Shown piece after piece: positions 30,270 to 38,309 of a stretch of DNA of 64,000 nt. Below the pieces are notes generated by a model. That model had not been told where the DNA came from and did no database searches. It saw only the letters and a program-made list of their open reading frames with translations. Location of the stretch: contig CAVZGO010000013.1 of NCBI GenBank assembly GCA_963774935.1, positions 310,001-374,000 on the forward strand, written 5' to 3'. The DNA is from CAVZGO01 sp963774935 (GTDB lineage: Bacteria > Chloroflexota > Anaerolineae > Anaerolineales > UBA4823). The position numbers and the translations under genes are program-made. Position 1 is the stretch's first letter. Each line of letters starts with the position of its first letter.

Positions 30270-30327
30270 AATTGAGTAAAATTTCATCCCGATTCGATGA
30301 GTCAATATTACATTAGGAGAAAAAATC

Positions 30328-31479
30328 ATGAATAGCATGGTCGCTCAGGTTTACAGCCTGCCCACACTGATCCGGGAAAGCCTGCCAAAATTCGACGAGA
30401 ATATCCGGCAGACCCTGGATCACCAACTTTGCCTATCTTTGAAACGCGTGTTCCTCACTGGCTGTGGGGACTCCCATCATGCTGCACTGAACACCGAGCT
30501 GGCGTTCGAGTACCTGTCAGGATTGCCTACCGAGCCAATGACGGCGATGCAATTTGCGCGGTATGGTGCAGCTTATATCCCTGCCAGCGGACCCATGACG
30601 AATGCAGTCATCGGTACCTCTGTCTCCGGTGAAGTAGCGCGCACACTGGAAGCACTACTCATGGCACGACAGGCTGGAGCAACCACCATCAGCTTGACCG
30701 CCACACCAGGCAGCAGAGTTGCAGAGGCAGGAGATTACACGATTTACTCCAATATCACGCCATTCCCTGATCCGCCAGGGATTGTTGTCCCAGGTATCCG
30801 CACTTATACAGCCAACCAACTGGCGCTCATTCTGATTGCGGTGCGGTTAGGTGAGGTGCGAGGTGTACTGACCTCCGCTCAGGCGAATTCGGTGCGATCT
30901 GAATTGCTGGGGTTGGCTGATGCGCTGGAGAAAGTTCTGGCGACATGGGATAATACTGCGAAGAACCTGGCTCAGCTCTGGGCAGATGCACAGGAATTCG
31001 TTTTTGTCGGCAGTGGACCCAACTTTGGCAGCGCACTGTTTTCAGCAGCGAAGATTCTGGAAGCCTCCGGTGATCCTGCTTTAGGTCAAGACACTGAAGA
31101 ATGGGCGCACCTGCAGTATTTTGCCCGCGCCGTTACTACACCCACCATTTTGATCAGCGCTGGAGAACGAGATAGCTCCCGAATGGTTGAAGTCGCTGTG
31201 GCAGCTAACGCCATCCAGCGCAGACTGGCAGCAGTTGCACCTGCCAGCCTGCCAGAGATTGCTCAGATTGCGCAATTCTTTTTCCCGCTTCCGGAGGGGT
31301 TGCGCGAAATTATCTCTCCGCTCGTCACAGCGATTCCAGCCAATCTGATTGCTGCATATCGCGCTGAAGTGATTAATGAGCCTTACTTCCGGTCTTTTGG
31401 TGGTGGTAGAGATGCCAGCGGTGGAGGAGGAATCAGTCGCATCCGCACCAGCCAGATCCTGAGTGAGATGAAGCCATGA
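30328..31479 (+). CDS. Double SIS-domain sugar-phosphate isomerase/deglycase-like protein
   Basis: 383 residues with two SIS phosphosugar-binding domains, as in the isomerase half of GlmS, AgaS and FrlB. SIS 1 has VFLTGCGDSHHAAL and GTSVSGEVARTLEAL; SIS 2 has FVFVGSGPNFGSALFSAAKILEA in segments, with the catalytic-type Glu/His region DTEEWAHLQYF. There is no glutaminase domain, so it is not GlmS itself. FrlB-type deglycases work with PfkB kinases to release amines from phosphorylated Amadori sugars, which fits this setting but is inference. It overlaps the next gene by ATGA. Confidence 0.82.
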   Translation: MNSMVAQVYSLPTLIRESLPKFDENIRQTLDHQLCLSLKRVFLTGCGDSHHAALNTELAFEYLSGLPTEPMTAMQFARYGAAYIPASGPMTNAVIGTSVSGEVARTLEALLMARQAGATTISLTATPGSRVAEAGDYTIYSNITPFPDPPGIVVPGIRTYTANQLALILIAVRLGEVRGVLTSAQANSVRSELLGLADALEKVLATWDNTAKNLAQLWADAQEFVFVGSGPNFGSALFSAAKILEASGDPALGQDTEEWAHLQYFARAVTTPTILISAGERDSSRMVEVAVAANAIQRRLAAVAPASLPEIAQIAQFFFPLPEGLREIISPLVTAIPANLIAAYRAEVINEPYFRSFGGGRDASGGGGISRIRTSQILSEMKP

Positions 31480-32297
31480 GCGGTTTTAAAGAGTTTGACT
31501 CAAAAAATCCATTGATCGTGGCAGCCCTGCACTTGCCGCCATTCGTGCCATCGATCCATCCTCAGGCAAAACCACTATCTGAGATCCTGGATTATGCAAT
31601 GCGGAACGCCAGTTATGCTGTCAGGGCTGGAATTCCCGCACTATATATTCAGGACATGGGTGATTATCCCTGGGCGCCGGTTGTGCAGCCGCACAGTATA
31701 GCAATGATGAGTGTGATCGGCGCGGCTTTACGCAAGGAATTTCCGAGCCTGTACCTGGGCGTATGCCTGATGAGCCCAGGAGCACGTGAGCCAATTGCCA
31801 TCGCACAAGCCACCGGAGCACAATTCGTGCGATTGAAAGTCTATATCGGTGCGATGGTGAAGTCCGAAGGCATTGTTCAAGGATGTGCTTACGAGGCTGT
31901 AACGTACCGGGCGCTGGCAAAGGCAGAAGATATCTCCATCATGGCCGATGTGTACGACCGCTCGGGAGAAGCGTTGGGGCGCCTGCCCCTCGCTCAAGCC
32001 GCTAATTATGCGGCTGTCTTTGGCAGAGCAGACGGATTGATCCTGACCGGGCATTCCTATGGTGAATCTTTGGAAATGCTGGATGAAGTGCGAGCTGCCC
32101 AGTTGGGCGTGCCATTGCTGCTGGGTGGAAGCGCCACACCTGACAACATCGCGCAAGCGCTGAAGCGCGCCGATGGTGTGATCGTAAGCACAGCCTTGAA
32201 ACCCGTGGGAGAATGGTCGCACGAAGGCCTGGCTTCAGACTGGGACCCGGATCGCTGTATGGCGCTGATGGACGCGGTAAGAGAGTCGGCTCAGTAA
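31476..32297 (+). CDS. BtpA/SgcQ-family TIM-barrel protein
   Basis: 273 residues. Recognised by VAALHLPPF near the start, IQDMGDYPW, GVCLMSPGA, FVRLKVYIGAM, DVYDRSG, and the late GGSATPDNIAQALKRADG and VSTALKP phosphate-binding segments. Family members are predicted (beta/alpha)8 enzymes; BtpA was linked to photosystem I accumulation in cyanobacteria and SgcQ sits in an uncharacterised sugar operon, but no reaction is firmly known to me. Coupling to the SIS protein by ATGA suggests it acts on the same phosphosugar. Confidence 0.85.
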   Translation: MSGFKEFDSKNPLIVAALHLPPFVPSIHPQAKPLSEILDYAMRNASYAVRAGIPALYIQDMGDYPWAPVVQPHSIAMMSVIGAALRKEFPSLYLGVCLMSPGAREPIAIAQATGAQFVRLKVYIGAMVKSEGIVQGCAYEAVTYRALAKAEDISIMADVYDRSGEALGRLPLAQAANYAAVFGRADGLILTGHSYGESLEMLDEVRAAQLGVPLLLGGSATPDNIAQALKRADGVIVSTALKPVGEWSHEGLASDWDPDRCMALMDAVRESAQ

Positions 32298-32321
32298 ACA
32301 CGCATGGAGGGATTGACCGCT

Positions 32322-33236
32322 ATGCCTCAGAAAATCATCCTGGATGTCGATACTGGTGGAGACGATGCCGTCGCAATGCTAATGGCTGGGCATCACCCCG
32401 GGCTTGATCTGGTCGCGGTTACAGTCACCCATGGCAACGGACCTCTCACTACGACGCTGGATAATACCCTGCGTTTACTGCAGGCCGGTAAACTGGAACA
32501 TGTTCCAGTTTTTGCTGGTGCGGTATCCCCTTTGATTGCTGAGCCAATCCGAACTGATCCTATCCAGCATGCCACCTTACCTCTGCCTGAAGCAACCTTG
32601 CGACCTCAGGACCAACACGCGGTCAACTACTTGATCGAATACTACATGGGCGTGGATGGTCCTGATACAGTCTATGCTCCAATTGGACCGCAGACGAACC
32701 TGGCTCTGGCGCTGCGCGTTGAGCCACGACTGGCTCAGCGAATTCCTCGAATTGTCACGATGGGGGGCGCCTACATCGAAGGCAACACCACGCCTTCTGC
32801 TGAGTTTAACATCCTGGCTGACCCTGAAGCTGCTCAAATTGTTTTCAGGGCTGGTATTCCAATCACAATGGTCGGTCTGGAAGTCACATCAAAGGCTCTG
32901 GTTACGTTGGTCGATGCTCAACGCATCAAGGATCTGGGTACGCCCTGGTCAATCATCGCGGCAGAATTGATTCGCCTGGAAGTGCAATGGTTTATCGATA
33001 ACCTGGGATGGAGTGGAGGCCAGATCTTTGATGCGTGCACTGTAGCTGCCACTTTAGAACCAGACATCCTGACCACACGCCCAATGCATGTCGATATCGA
33101 ATTGACCGGGCAGCTTACCCGTGGGCGGACGGTTGCAGATATTTCCGGTCACCACCGAAAAAAAGCCAATGTGGATGTTGGCATCAATATCAACCGAGAA
33201 CGTTTTATGGAAATCCTGTTCGACGGATTACGGTAA
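32322..33236 (+). CDS. Nucleoside hydrolase (IU-NH family), fourth copy
   Basis: 304 residues. ILDVDTGGDDAVAML holds the metal-binding Asp residues, then THGNGPL, IGPQTNLALAL, MGGAYIEGN and AEFNILADPEAAQ. The ATG at 32322 is preferred since GGAGG (32306-32310) precedes it; an ATG at 32304 is upstream of that site. The middle segment (HATLPLPEATL) differs from other copies. It is followed 11 bases later by the kinase-methyltransferase fusion, repeating the hydrolase plus GAGN-kinase arrangement seen at 27455-30269. Confidence 0.9.
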   Translation: MPQKIILDVDTGGDDAVAMLMAGHHPGLDLVAVTVTHGNGPLTTTLDNTLRLLQAGKLEHVPVFAGAVSPLIAEPIRTDPIQHATLPLPEATLRPQDQHAVNYLIEYYMGVDGPDTVYAPIGPQTNLALALRVEPRLAQRIPRIVTMGGAYIEGNTTPSAEFNILADPEAAQIVFRAGIPITMVGLEVTSKALVTLVDAQRIKDLGTPWSIIAAELIRLEVQWFIDNLGWSGGQIFDACTVAATLEPDILTTRPMHVDIELTGQLTRGRTVADISGHHRKKANVDVGININRERFMEILFDGLR

Positions 33237-33247
33237 ATCAATAGCTG

Positions 33248-34783
33248 ATGGACGAGCTGTATTTCTCTATTGGATCGATCATCCTGGATGACATCGTCTT
33301 GCCAGATGGGCAGACGCGCATGGGGGTGCTTGGCGGTGGCGCCGTCCACGCGGCGATGGGGATGCGCGCCTGGGCTGATCAAGTCGGGCTAGTTTCACCA
33401 GTGGGCAGGAATTTTCAACCCTCTGATGAAGTACTGTTGGCACAATATTTCACCCTGGAGGGAATACAGCGGAGGGAAACACTCACGCCACGCGCCTGGC
33501 AAGTTTACGAAGCCGATGGAAAACGCAGCGAGGTTTTTCGTACTTCCCTGGAAGAATTCATCGCGATCTCACCCGTGCCGCAGCAATTGCCTGAGGCTTT
33601 CCTGACAGCCGCAGGAGTGCATTTACAATGCGCAGCGCCAGAACCGCTCACATCCTGGATCAAGCACCTGCGTGCAGGAGAAGATGCACAGAATAAATCA
33701 CATCAAATAATTATCTGGGAACCCTGGGACATTTACTGCATGCCTGAAAACCGGCGAGTTTTCCGGGACATATTACCCCTGGTGGATATTTTTTCTCCTA
33801 ATCTGATCGAAGCCAAACGCCTGACAGGTCTAGAGGCGCCGCTGGGGATTGCAAAATCCCTGATCGATGATGGCGTGCCGTGCGTGGCGCTGCGCATGGG
33901 TGAGCGAGGCAGTCTGGTCATGGGCAGAAATGGGGAAATCCTTGAGATCCCAGTTGTACCTGTAGAACGAATCGTGGATGTCACCGGTGCGGGAAATGCT
34001 TATTGCGGTGGTTTTTTAGTCGGGCTGGTCACCACCGGCGATTTGCTGCAAGCTGGTTTGTCCGGCTCAGTATCTGCATCGCTGGCACTGGAACAATTTG
34101 GGGCGTTGATTCCACTTCAAGGTCTTCAGGAGCGAGCCAGACATCGCCTGGCAAAACTACAATACAACCAACCCAACCCACGCCGGGCGGTGTTTGACCG
34201 GATGGCTGCCTCATGGGATCAACGACCTGTTCCTTCGGATACTGGGCAAAAACTCTTAAAGGTGGTCCAATCTGGTGCGATTCAGCCAGGGGAGAATGTT
34301 CTTGATCTGGGCAGTGGCACCGGAGTGCTCATTGCTGAACTGCTCGATTACCAACCTGGCATGCTGGCAGCAGTTGATCTCTCAACCGAGATGTTGAAAA
34401 TTCTTCGCTTCCGGTATGCGCAATATTCTACCGTGTTCCCGGTATCAGCCGATGGCTGTAAGCTGCCATTCTCTGCAGGATACTTCAAAGTAATCTATTG
34501 CCACGCGGCATTTCCACATTTCCCTGACAAAAAAGAAATATTATCCGAGCTGAACCGCGTGCTGCAGTTCGGCGGGCGGTTGGTGATCAGTCATGCCGCC
34601 AGCCGCGCTCAGGTAAATGCCATCCACCAGAATGCGGACGATCCGATCTTGCACCAGGACATCTTACCACCGGCTGAAGAGCTGGCACACCTGCTCAGGC
34701 AATTAAACTGGAATGTAATCGAGACTATCGACGATAACGATATCTACCTGATCATTGCTGAAAAAGCCAATCCCCATGACTAG
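33248..34783 (+). CDS. Fusion of PfkB-like (GAGN) protein with SAM-dependent methyltransferase
   Basis: 511 residues. Residues 1 to about 300 are a ribokinase-fold domain close to the protein at 29337 (IILDDIVLPDG, MGVLGGGAVHAAMGM). Its C-terminal motif is DVTGAGNAYCGGFL, where the catalytic Asp is Asn250. After a short linker, residues about 315-505 form a class I methyltransferase: VLDLGSGTG at 351 binds S-adenosylmethionine, then AAVDLSTEML, SADGCKLPFSAGYF and LNRVLQFGGRLVISH, as in UbiE/Methyltransf_11 proteins. I see no frameshift or internal start that would separate the domains. I know of no described enzyme with this pairing. A domain fusion implies the sugar-binding part and methyl transfer act on one compound or in one pathway. 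Confidence 0.85.
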   Translation: MDELYFSIGSIILDDIVLPDGQTRMGVLGGGAVHAAMGMRAWADQVGLVSPVGRNFQPSDEVLLAQYFTLEGIQRRETLTPRAWQVYEADGKRSEVFRTSLEEFIAISPVPQQLPEAFLTAAGVHLQCAAPEPLTSWIKHLRAGEDAQNKSHQIIIWEPWDIYCMPENRRVFRDILPLVDIFSPNLIEAKRLTGLEAPLGIAKSLIDDGVPCVALRMGERGSLVMGRNGEILEIPVVPVERIVDVTGAGNAYCGGFLVGLVTTGDLLQAGLSGSVSASLALEQFGALIPLQGLQERARHRLAKLQYNQPNPRRAVFDRMAASWDQRPVPSDTGQKLLKVVQSGAIQPGENVLDLGSGTGVLIAELLDYQPGMLAAVDLSTEMLKILRFRYAQYSTVFPVSADGCKLPFSAGYFKVIYCHAAFPHFPDKKEILSELNRVLQFGGRLVISHAASRAQVNAIHQNADDPILHQDILPPAEELAHLLRQLNWNVIETIDDNDIYLIIAEKANPHD

Positions 34784-34800
34784 GAAGACTGGGGATAAAA

Positions 34801-35733
34801 ATGGCATCATTTGAACCAGCATATGTAAATCTACTGCGCAGTGGAGAACTTTCTCGGAGAGCTGAGCTTTCCAGGGAAATCTTGCGTAACTGTATGCTGT
34901 GTGGCTGGCACTGCGGTAAGGATCGCCTGGCGGGAAAATTAGGCGTCTGCCGCACATCCGATGTGGCGCGTGTCAGCAGCTATGGCCCTCACATGGGTGA
35001 GGAAGATCCATTACGCGGCCGACGTGGCTCGGGAACAATATTTTTCACGCGATGCAATATGCACTGCCAGTTTTGCCAGAACCATGAGATCAGCCATACC
35101 GATAATGGTGATCTTGTGGATGCGCATGAGCTTGCGCAGATGATGTTGAATTTACAAAATCTCGGCTGCCATAACATCAATCTGGTCTCACCCACTCATG
35201 TGCAACCGCAGATCCTGGCAGCAGTTCTGGTTGCTGCCCAGGCGGGTTTGCGTCTTCCACTCGTATATAACACAGGTGGGTATGACACAATTGAAGCACT
35301 TCAGATTCTAGATGGTGTGGTCGATATTTACATGCCCGATATGAAATACGCCAGTGCGCAGATCGCTCGCTACTATTCAAAAATTCCAAATTATCCCGAG
35401 GTGAACCAGGCAGCGGTGAAGGAAATGCACCGACAGGTGGGCGATCTGATCATCAGTGAGCAGGGGTTAGCGCAGCGCGGGTTGATCATCCGGCACCTGG
35501 TTATGCCAAATAGCCTTGCCGGTACGGCAGCGATCGTCAAATTCATCGCCCAAGAAATCTCACCCCATACCTATATGAACTTGATGGATCAATATCGCCC
35601 GGCGTATCGCGCCGGACAATTTTCCAGGATCAACCGGATTGTTTCTCACCAGGAATACGAGGCGGCAGTCCTGGCAGCCCGGTCAGCCGGCTTGTCCAGG
35701 ATATTAATTCATAATCATCTAGAGAGCTACTAG
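34801..35733 (+). CDS. Radical SAM protein, PflA-like (COG1313 type)
   Basis: 310 residues. The radical-SAM 4Fe-4S motif is CNMHCQFC at about residue 86, giving the CxxxCxxC arrangement. An N-terminal cysteine cluster (CMLCGWHC, then GVC) is typical of the COG1313 group of pyruvate-formate-lyase-activating-enzyme-like proteins, whose targets are mostly unknown. GTIFFTRCN, VYNTGGYDT and DIYMPDMKY fit the family. No glycyl-radical enzyme is encoded nearby, so activation of one is not supported. It is the last gene of the plus-strand island, 18 bases after the fusion gene, and its stop overlaps the convergent RTX gene. Confidence 0.85.
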   Translation: MASFEPAYVNLLRSGELSRRAELSREILRNCMLCGWHCGKDRLAGKLGVCRTSDVARVSSYGPHMGEEDPLRGRRGSGTIFFTRCNMHCQFCQNHEISHTDNGDLVDAHELAQMMLNLQNLGCHNINLVSPTHVQPQILAAVLVAAQAGLRLPLVYNTGGYDTIEALQILDGVVDIYMPDMKYASAQIARYYSKIPNYPEVNQAAVKEMHRQVGDLIISEQGLAQRGLIIRHLVMPNSLAGTAAIVKFIAQEISPHTYMNLMDQYRPAYRAGQFSRINRIVSHQEYEAAVLAARSAGLSRILIHNHLESY

Positions 35734-36302
35734 CGAAAATAAATTCTCTCACAATCGGTATATTTATCATTGGCGCTTACATAACAAACATCGTAACCCG
35801 GTCCACCATAAATCCAATCCGCGCCAGCACCGCCGTAAATAATATCGTTTCCCTGGCCTCCATAAATGCGATCCATATCATCGTCACCGTAAATCACATC
35901 ATTACCGGCGTCCCCTTTGATCAGATCACGGCCAGGACCCCCCAGGATTTTATCCGCACCACCTTCTCCGTTGATCGTGTCTGCACCGACATCACCGTGG
36001 ATCTCGTCACCGGTCTCGCCACCGTTCAGGAGATCATTACCGATCCCGCCGCGGATCAGATCAGCACCATCGCCTCCATATATTTTATCCCGCCCATCAT
36101 TCCCAGAGAGCTGATCTTTGCCAGCCATGCCATTGATCGTATCATCACCGGCAAGACCGCGGATCACATCGGCTCCATCGCCTCCCACCAGGTTATCATT
36201 GCCAGGTGTGCCAACCAGATTTGCTGCCAGAACCAGCGATGCCCCACTTAATAATAAACCGGTCAATAATAGTACTCGGATGATTAGGTTTAGCTTATTC
36301 AT
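35730..36302 (-). CDS. Small secreted RTX-repeat (hemolysin-type calcium-binding) protein
   Basis: 190 residues. A signal peptide or anchor (LLLTGLLLSGASLVLAA) is followed almost entirely by about fourteen RTX nonapeptide-type repeats (GGDGADxI pattern), which bind Ca2+ in a beta-roll. The C-terminus is short and has two cysteines (DVCY, DCERIYF). There is no catalytic domain. The ATG at 36302 is chosen for the GGAGG about ten bases upstream; an earlier in-frame ATG at 36323 would put charged residues before the signal peptide. A Sec signal is at odds with type I secretion normally used by RTX toxins. The role is unknown, perhaps surface structure. Confidence 0.85.
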   Translation of the reverse strand: MNKLNLIIRVLLLTGLLLSGASLVLAANLVGTPGNDNLVGGDGADVIRGLAGDDTINGMAGKDQLSGNDGRDKIYGGDGADLIRGGIGNDLLNGGETGDEIHGDVGADTINGEGGADKILGGPGRDLIKGDAGNDVIYGDDDMDRIYGGQGNDIIYGGAGADWIYGGPGYDVCYVSANDKYTDCERIYFR

Positions 36303-36377
36303 AGGGAAATACCTCCAAGACAATTATAAACCTGATCCTGGTAATCCGATTCTTCGATGACGCTGGAGACCATGACC

Positions 36378-36405
36378 TTGACTCCTGTTTTTTCGATGAT
36401 ACACT
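36378..36405 (+). promoter_or_regulatory. Candidate promoter for proS
   Basis: TTGACT (36378-36383), 16 bases, TACACT (36400-36405). It lies 33 bases before the proS start and downstream of the divergent RTX gene. The match to consensus is moderate. Confidence 0.45.
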
Positions 36406-36438
36406 TCACGCTACCAAACTGCCCAGATGGAGGATGCT

Positions 36439-38283
36439 ATGCGCATGTCCAACCTGTTCAGCCGCACTCTCAGGGAAGCTCCCTCAGATGCAGACGCTCC
36501 TGGTCACCAGCTCTTGCTGCGGGCGGGTTTCATCCGCCAGCTCGCGGCCGGGATTTTCAGCTACCTGCCACTCGCTCGCCGGACGTTGAACAAAATCGAG
36601 ACGATCCTGCGCCAGGAGATGGAGGCAATTGGAGGGCAAGAAGTCAGCATGCCGGTTGTCCATCCTGCTGAAATCTGGAAGGAAAGCGGACGCTGGTATG
36701 CAATTGATGCTGAGATGGGGCGCTTCAAAGACCGGGCAGAGCGGGATATGGCACTGGCAATGACCCATGAAGAAGTCGTCGCTGACCTGGTGCGCAAAGA
36801 AGTACGCTCTTATCGCCAGCTTCCTATGCTGATCTACCACATCCAGACCAAGTGGCGTGATGACCCACGCCCGCGCGCCGGATTAATCCGAGCGCGGGAA
36901 TTTACGATGAAGGATAGCTACAGCCTGGATATGGACCGGCAAGGACTAGACCGGCAATACCGCGCCCATTACCAGGCTTATTTCAACATCTTTCACCGCT
37001 GCGGACTGCCTGTGATCGCGGTCAAATCGGACACAGGGATGATGGGAGGACAATTAGCGCACGAGTTTATGTACTTGAATCCAGTCGGAGAAGACACATT
37101 GATGTGTTGTCCAGGCTGCGGCTACTCCGCCAACCGCCAGATTGCACGCATCCGCAAGCCAATTCCGGTGGCTGAAGCTCCTTTACCTCTGGAACTCGTC
37201 TCTACACCGGAAACAAAAACAATCGAAGATCTGGCGAATTACCTGAAGATACCAAAAGAGCGGACTGCCAAAGCAGTCTTTCTGGTGGCTACTGTTGCAT
37301 CAGGTGCATCGTCGGTTTCACCGAAGAATGAAGATCAATCAACCTTTGAAGAGCGTTTTATTTTTGTCATTATCCGCGGCGATATGGAAGTCAACGAGAC
37401 CAAGCTCGCCAATCTCCTGAATGCCCAATCCTTGAGACCAGCCACGGAGGAAGAAATCCGAAAAACAGGCGCCGTTCCCGGCTATGCCTCACCTGTAGGA
37501 TTAAATGTAGAGGTGGTGGTAGATGACCTGATCGTTACATCGGCAAACCTTGTCGCCGGGGCAAACCGGGAGGGATTTCATCTGCGTAACGTCAATTACG
37601 GGCGCGATTACCAGGCGGGCTATGTCACCGATATTGCCTCTGCACAGGAAGGAGACGGCTGCCCTCAATGCGGCGCACCGCTCCTGGCAAAGCGCGGCAT
37701 TGAAGTCGGGAATATCTTTAAACTGGGCAGCCGTTATAGCGATGCGATGGGATGTCTTTACACCGATCAAGATGGAAGTGAGAAACCTGTGATTATGGGA
37801 TCGTACGGGATAGGCACTGGGCGCTTACTGGCTTGCATCGCTGAAGCGCACCACGATGATTATGGCCTGGTTTGGCCTGTCACCGTCTCCCCTTTCCAGG
37901 TGCACCTGGTCGGGCTAGTTGGTAAAGGAAACGCGGACCAAGGAGTCGAGCCAATCCAGGAGCTTGCCCAAAGGCTATACCAAACCTTATCAGCCAACGG
38001 GATAGAAACGCTCTACGATGATCGCCCCGAGAGTCCCGGGGTGAAATTCAACGACGCTGATCTCATTGGCTTACCAGTGCGAATAACGGTCAGCGAAAGG
38101 GCGCTCAAGCAAGGTGGTGTTGAGTTTAAGCTGCGCAGCCAGCCAGATAAAATCCTTCTCCCTTGCGACCCGGGCGACCAGATACACGGACTTGATGGAA
38201 TTGTGGTTTACATAAAACAGGTAATAAACGACCTGACAGCAGCAGTGAACCAGAACGTAATTACAATGCCATATCAGGATTAA
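36439..38283 (+). CDS. proS: Prolyl-tRNA synthetase
   Basis: Charges tRNA-Pro with proline. 614 residues, bacterial type with a YbaK-like editing domain inserted between class II motifs 2 and 3 (about residues 225-405). Catalytic core: MSNLFSRTLREAP start, RAGFIRQLAAGIFSYLP, TKWRDDPRPRAGLIRAREF in the motif 2 region, and GSYGIGTGRLLACI as motif 3. The C-terminal anticodon-binding domain follows (DDRPESPGVKFNDADLIG). The ATG at 36439 is preferred because GGAGG (36429-36433) precedes it; 36427 would lack a binding site. Confidence 0.97.
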   Translation: MRMSNLFSRTLREAPSDADAPGHQLLLRAGFIRQLAAGIFSYLPLARRTLNKIETILRQEMEAIGGQEVSMPVVHPAEIWKESGRWYAIDAEMGRFKDRAERDMALAMTHEEVVADLVRKEVRSYRQLPMLIYHIQTKWRDDPRPRAGLIRAREFTMKDSYSLDMDRQGLDRQYRAHYQAYFNIFHRCGLPVIAVKSDTGMMGGQLAHEFMYLNPVGEDTLMCCPGCGYSANRQIARIRKPIPVAEAPLPLELVSTPETKTIEDLANYLKIPKERTAKAVFLVATVASGASSVSPKNEDQSTFEERFIFVIIRGDMEVNETKLANLLNAQSLRPATEEEIRKTGAVPGYASPVGLNVEVVVDDLIVTSANLVAGANREGFHLRNVNYGRDYQAGYVTDIASAQEGDGCPQCGAPLLAKRGIEVGNIFKLGSRYSDAMGCLYTDQDGSEKPVIMGSYGIGTGRLLACIAEAHHDDYGLVWPVTVSPFQVHLVGLVGKGNADQGVEPIQELAQRLYQTLSANGIETLYDDRPESPGVKFNDADLIGLPVRITVSERALKQGGVEFKLRSQPDKILLPCDPGDQIHGLDGIVVYIKQVINDLTAAVNQNVITMPYQD

Positions 38284-38309
38284 TCCAGCCTGCGTCTTCG
38301 ACTGTCGGT

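Noticed and set aside
30328..31479. GlmS (glucosamine-6-phosphate synthase)
   Set aside because: Only the SIS half is present. There is no N-terminal glutaminase domain and no upstream sequence that could encode one.
35780..36230. Regularly spaced similar DNA blocks that might suggest a CRISPR or tandem repeat array
   Set aside because: The spacing of about 27 bases and codon-level degeneracy match RTX protein repeats on the minus strand. The blocks are not identical and there are no unique spacers.
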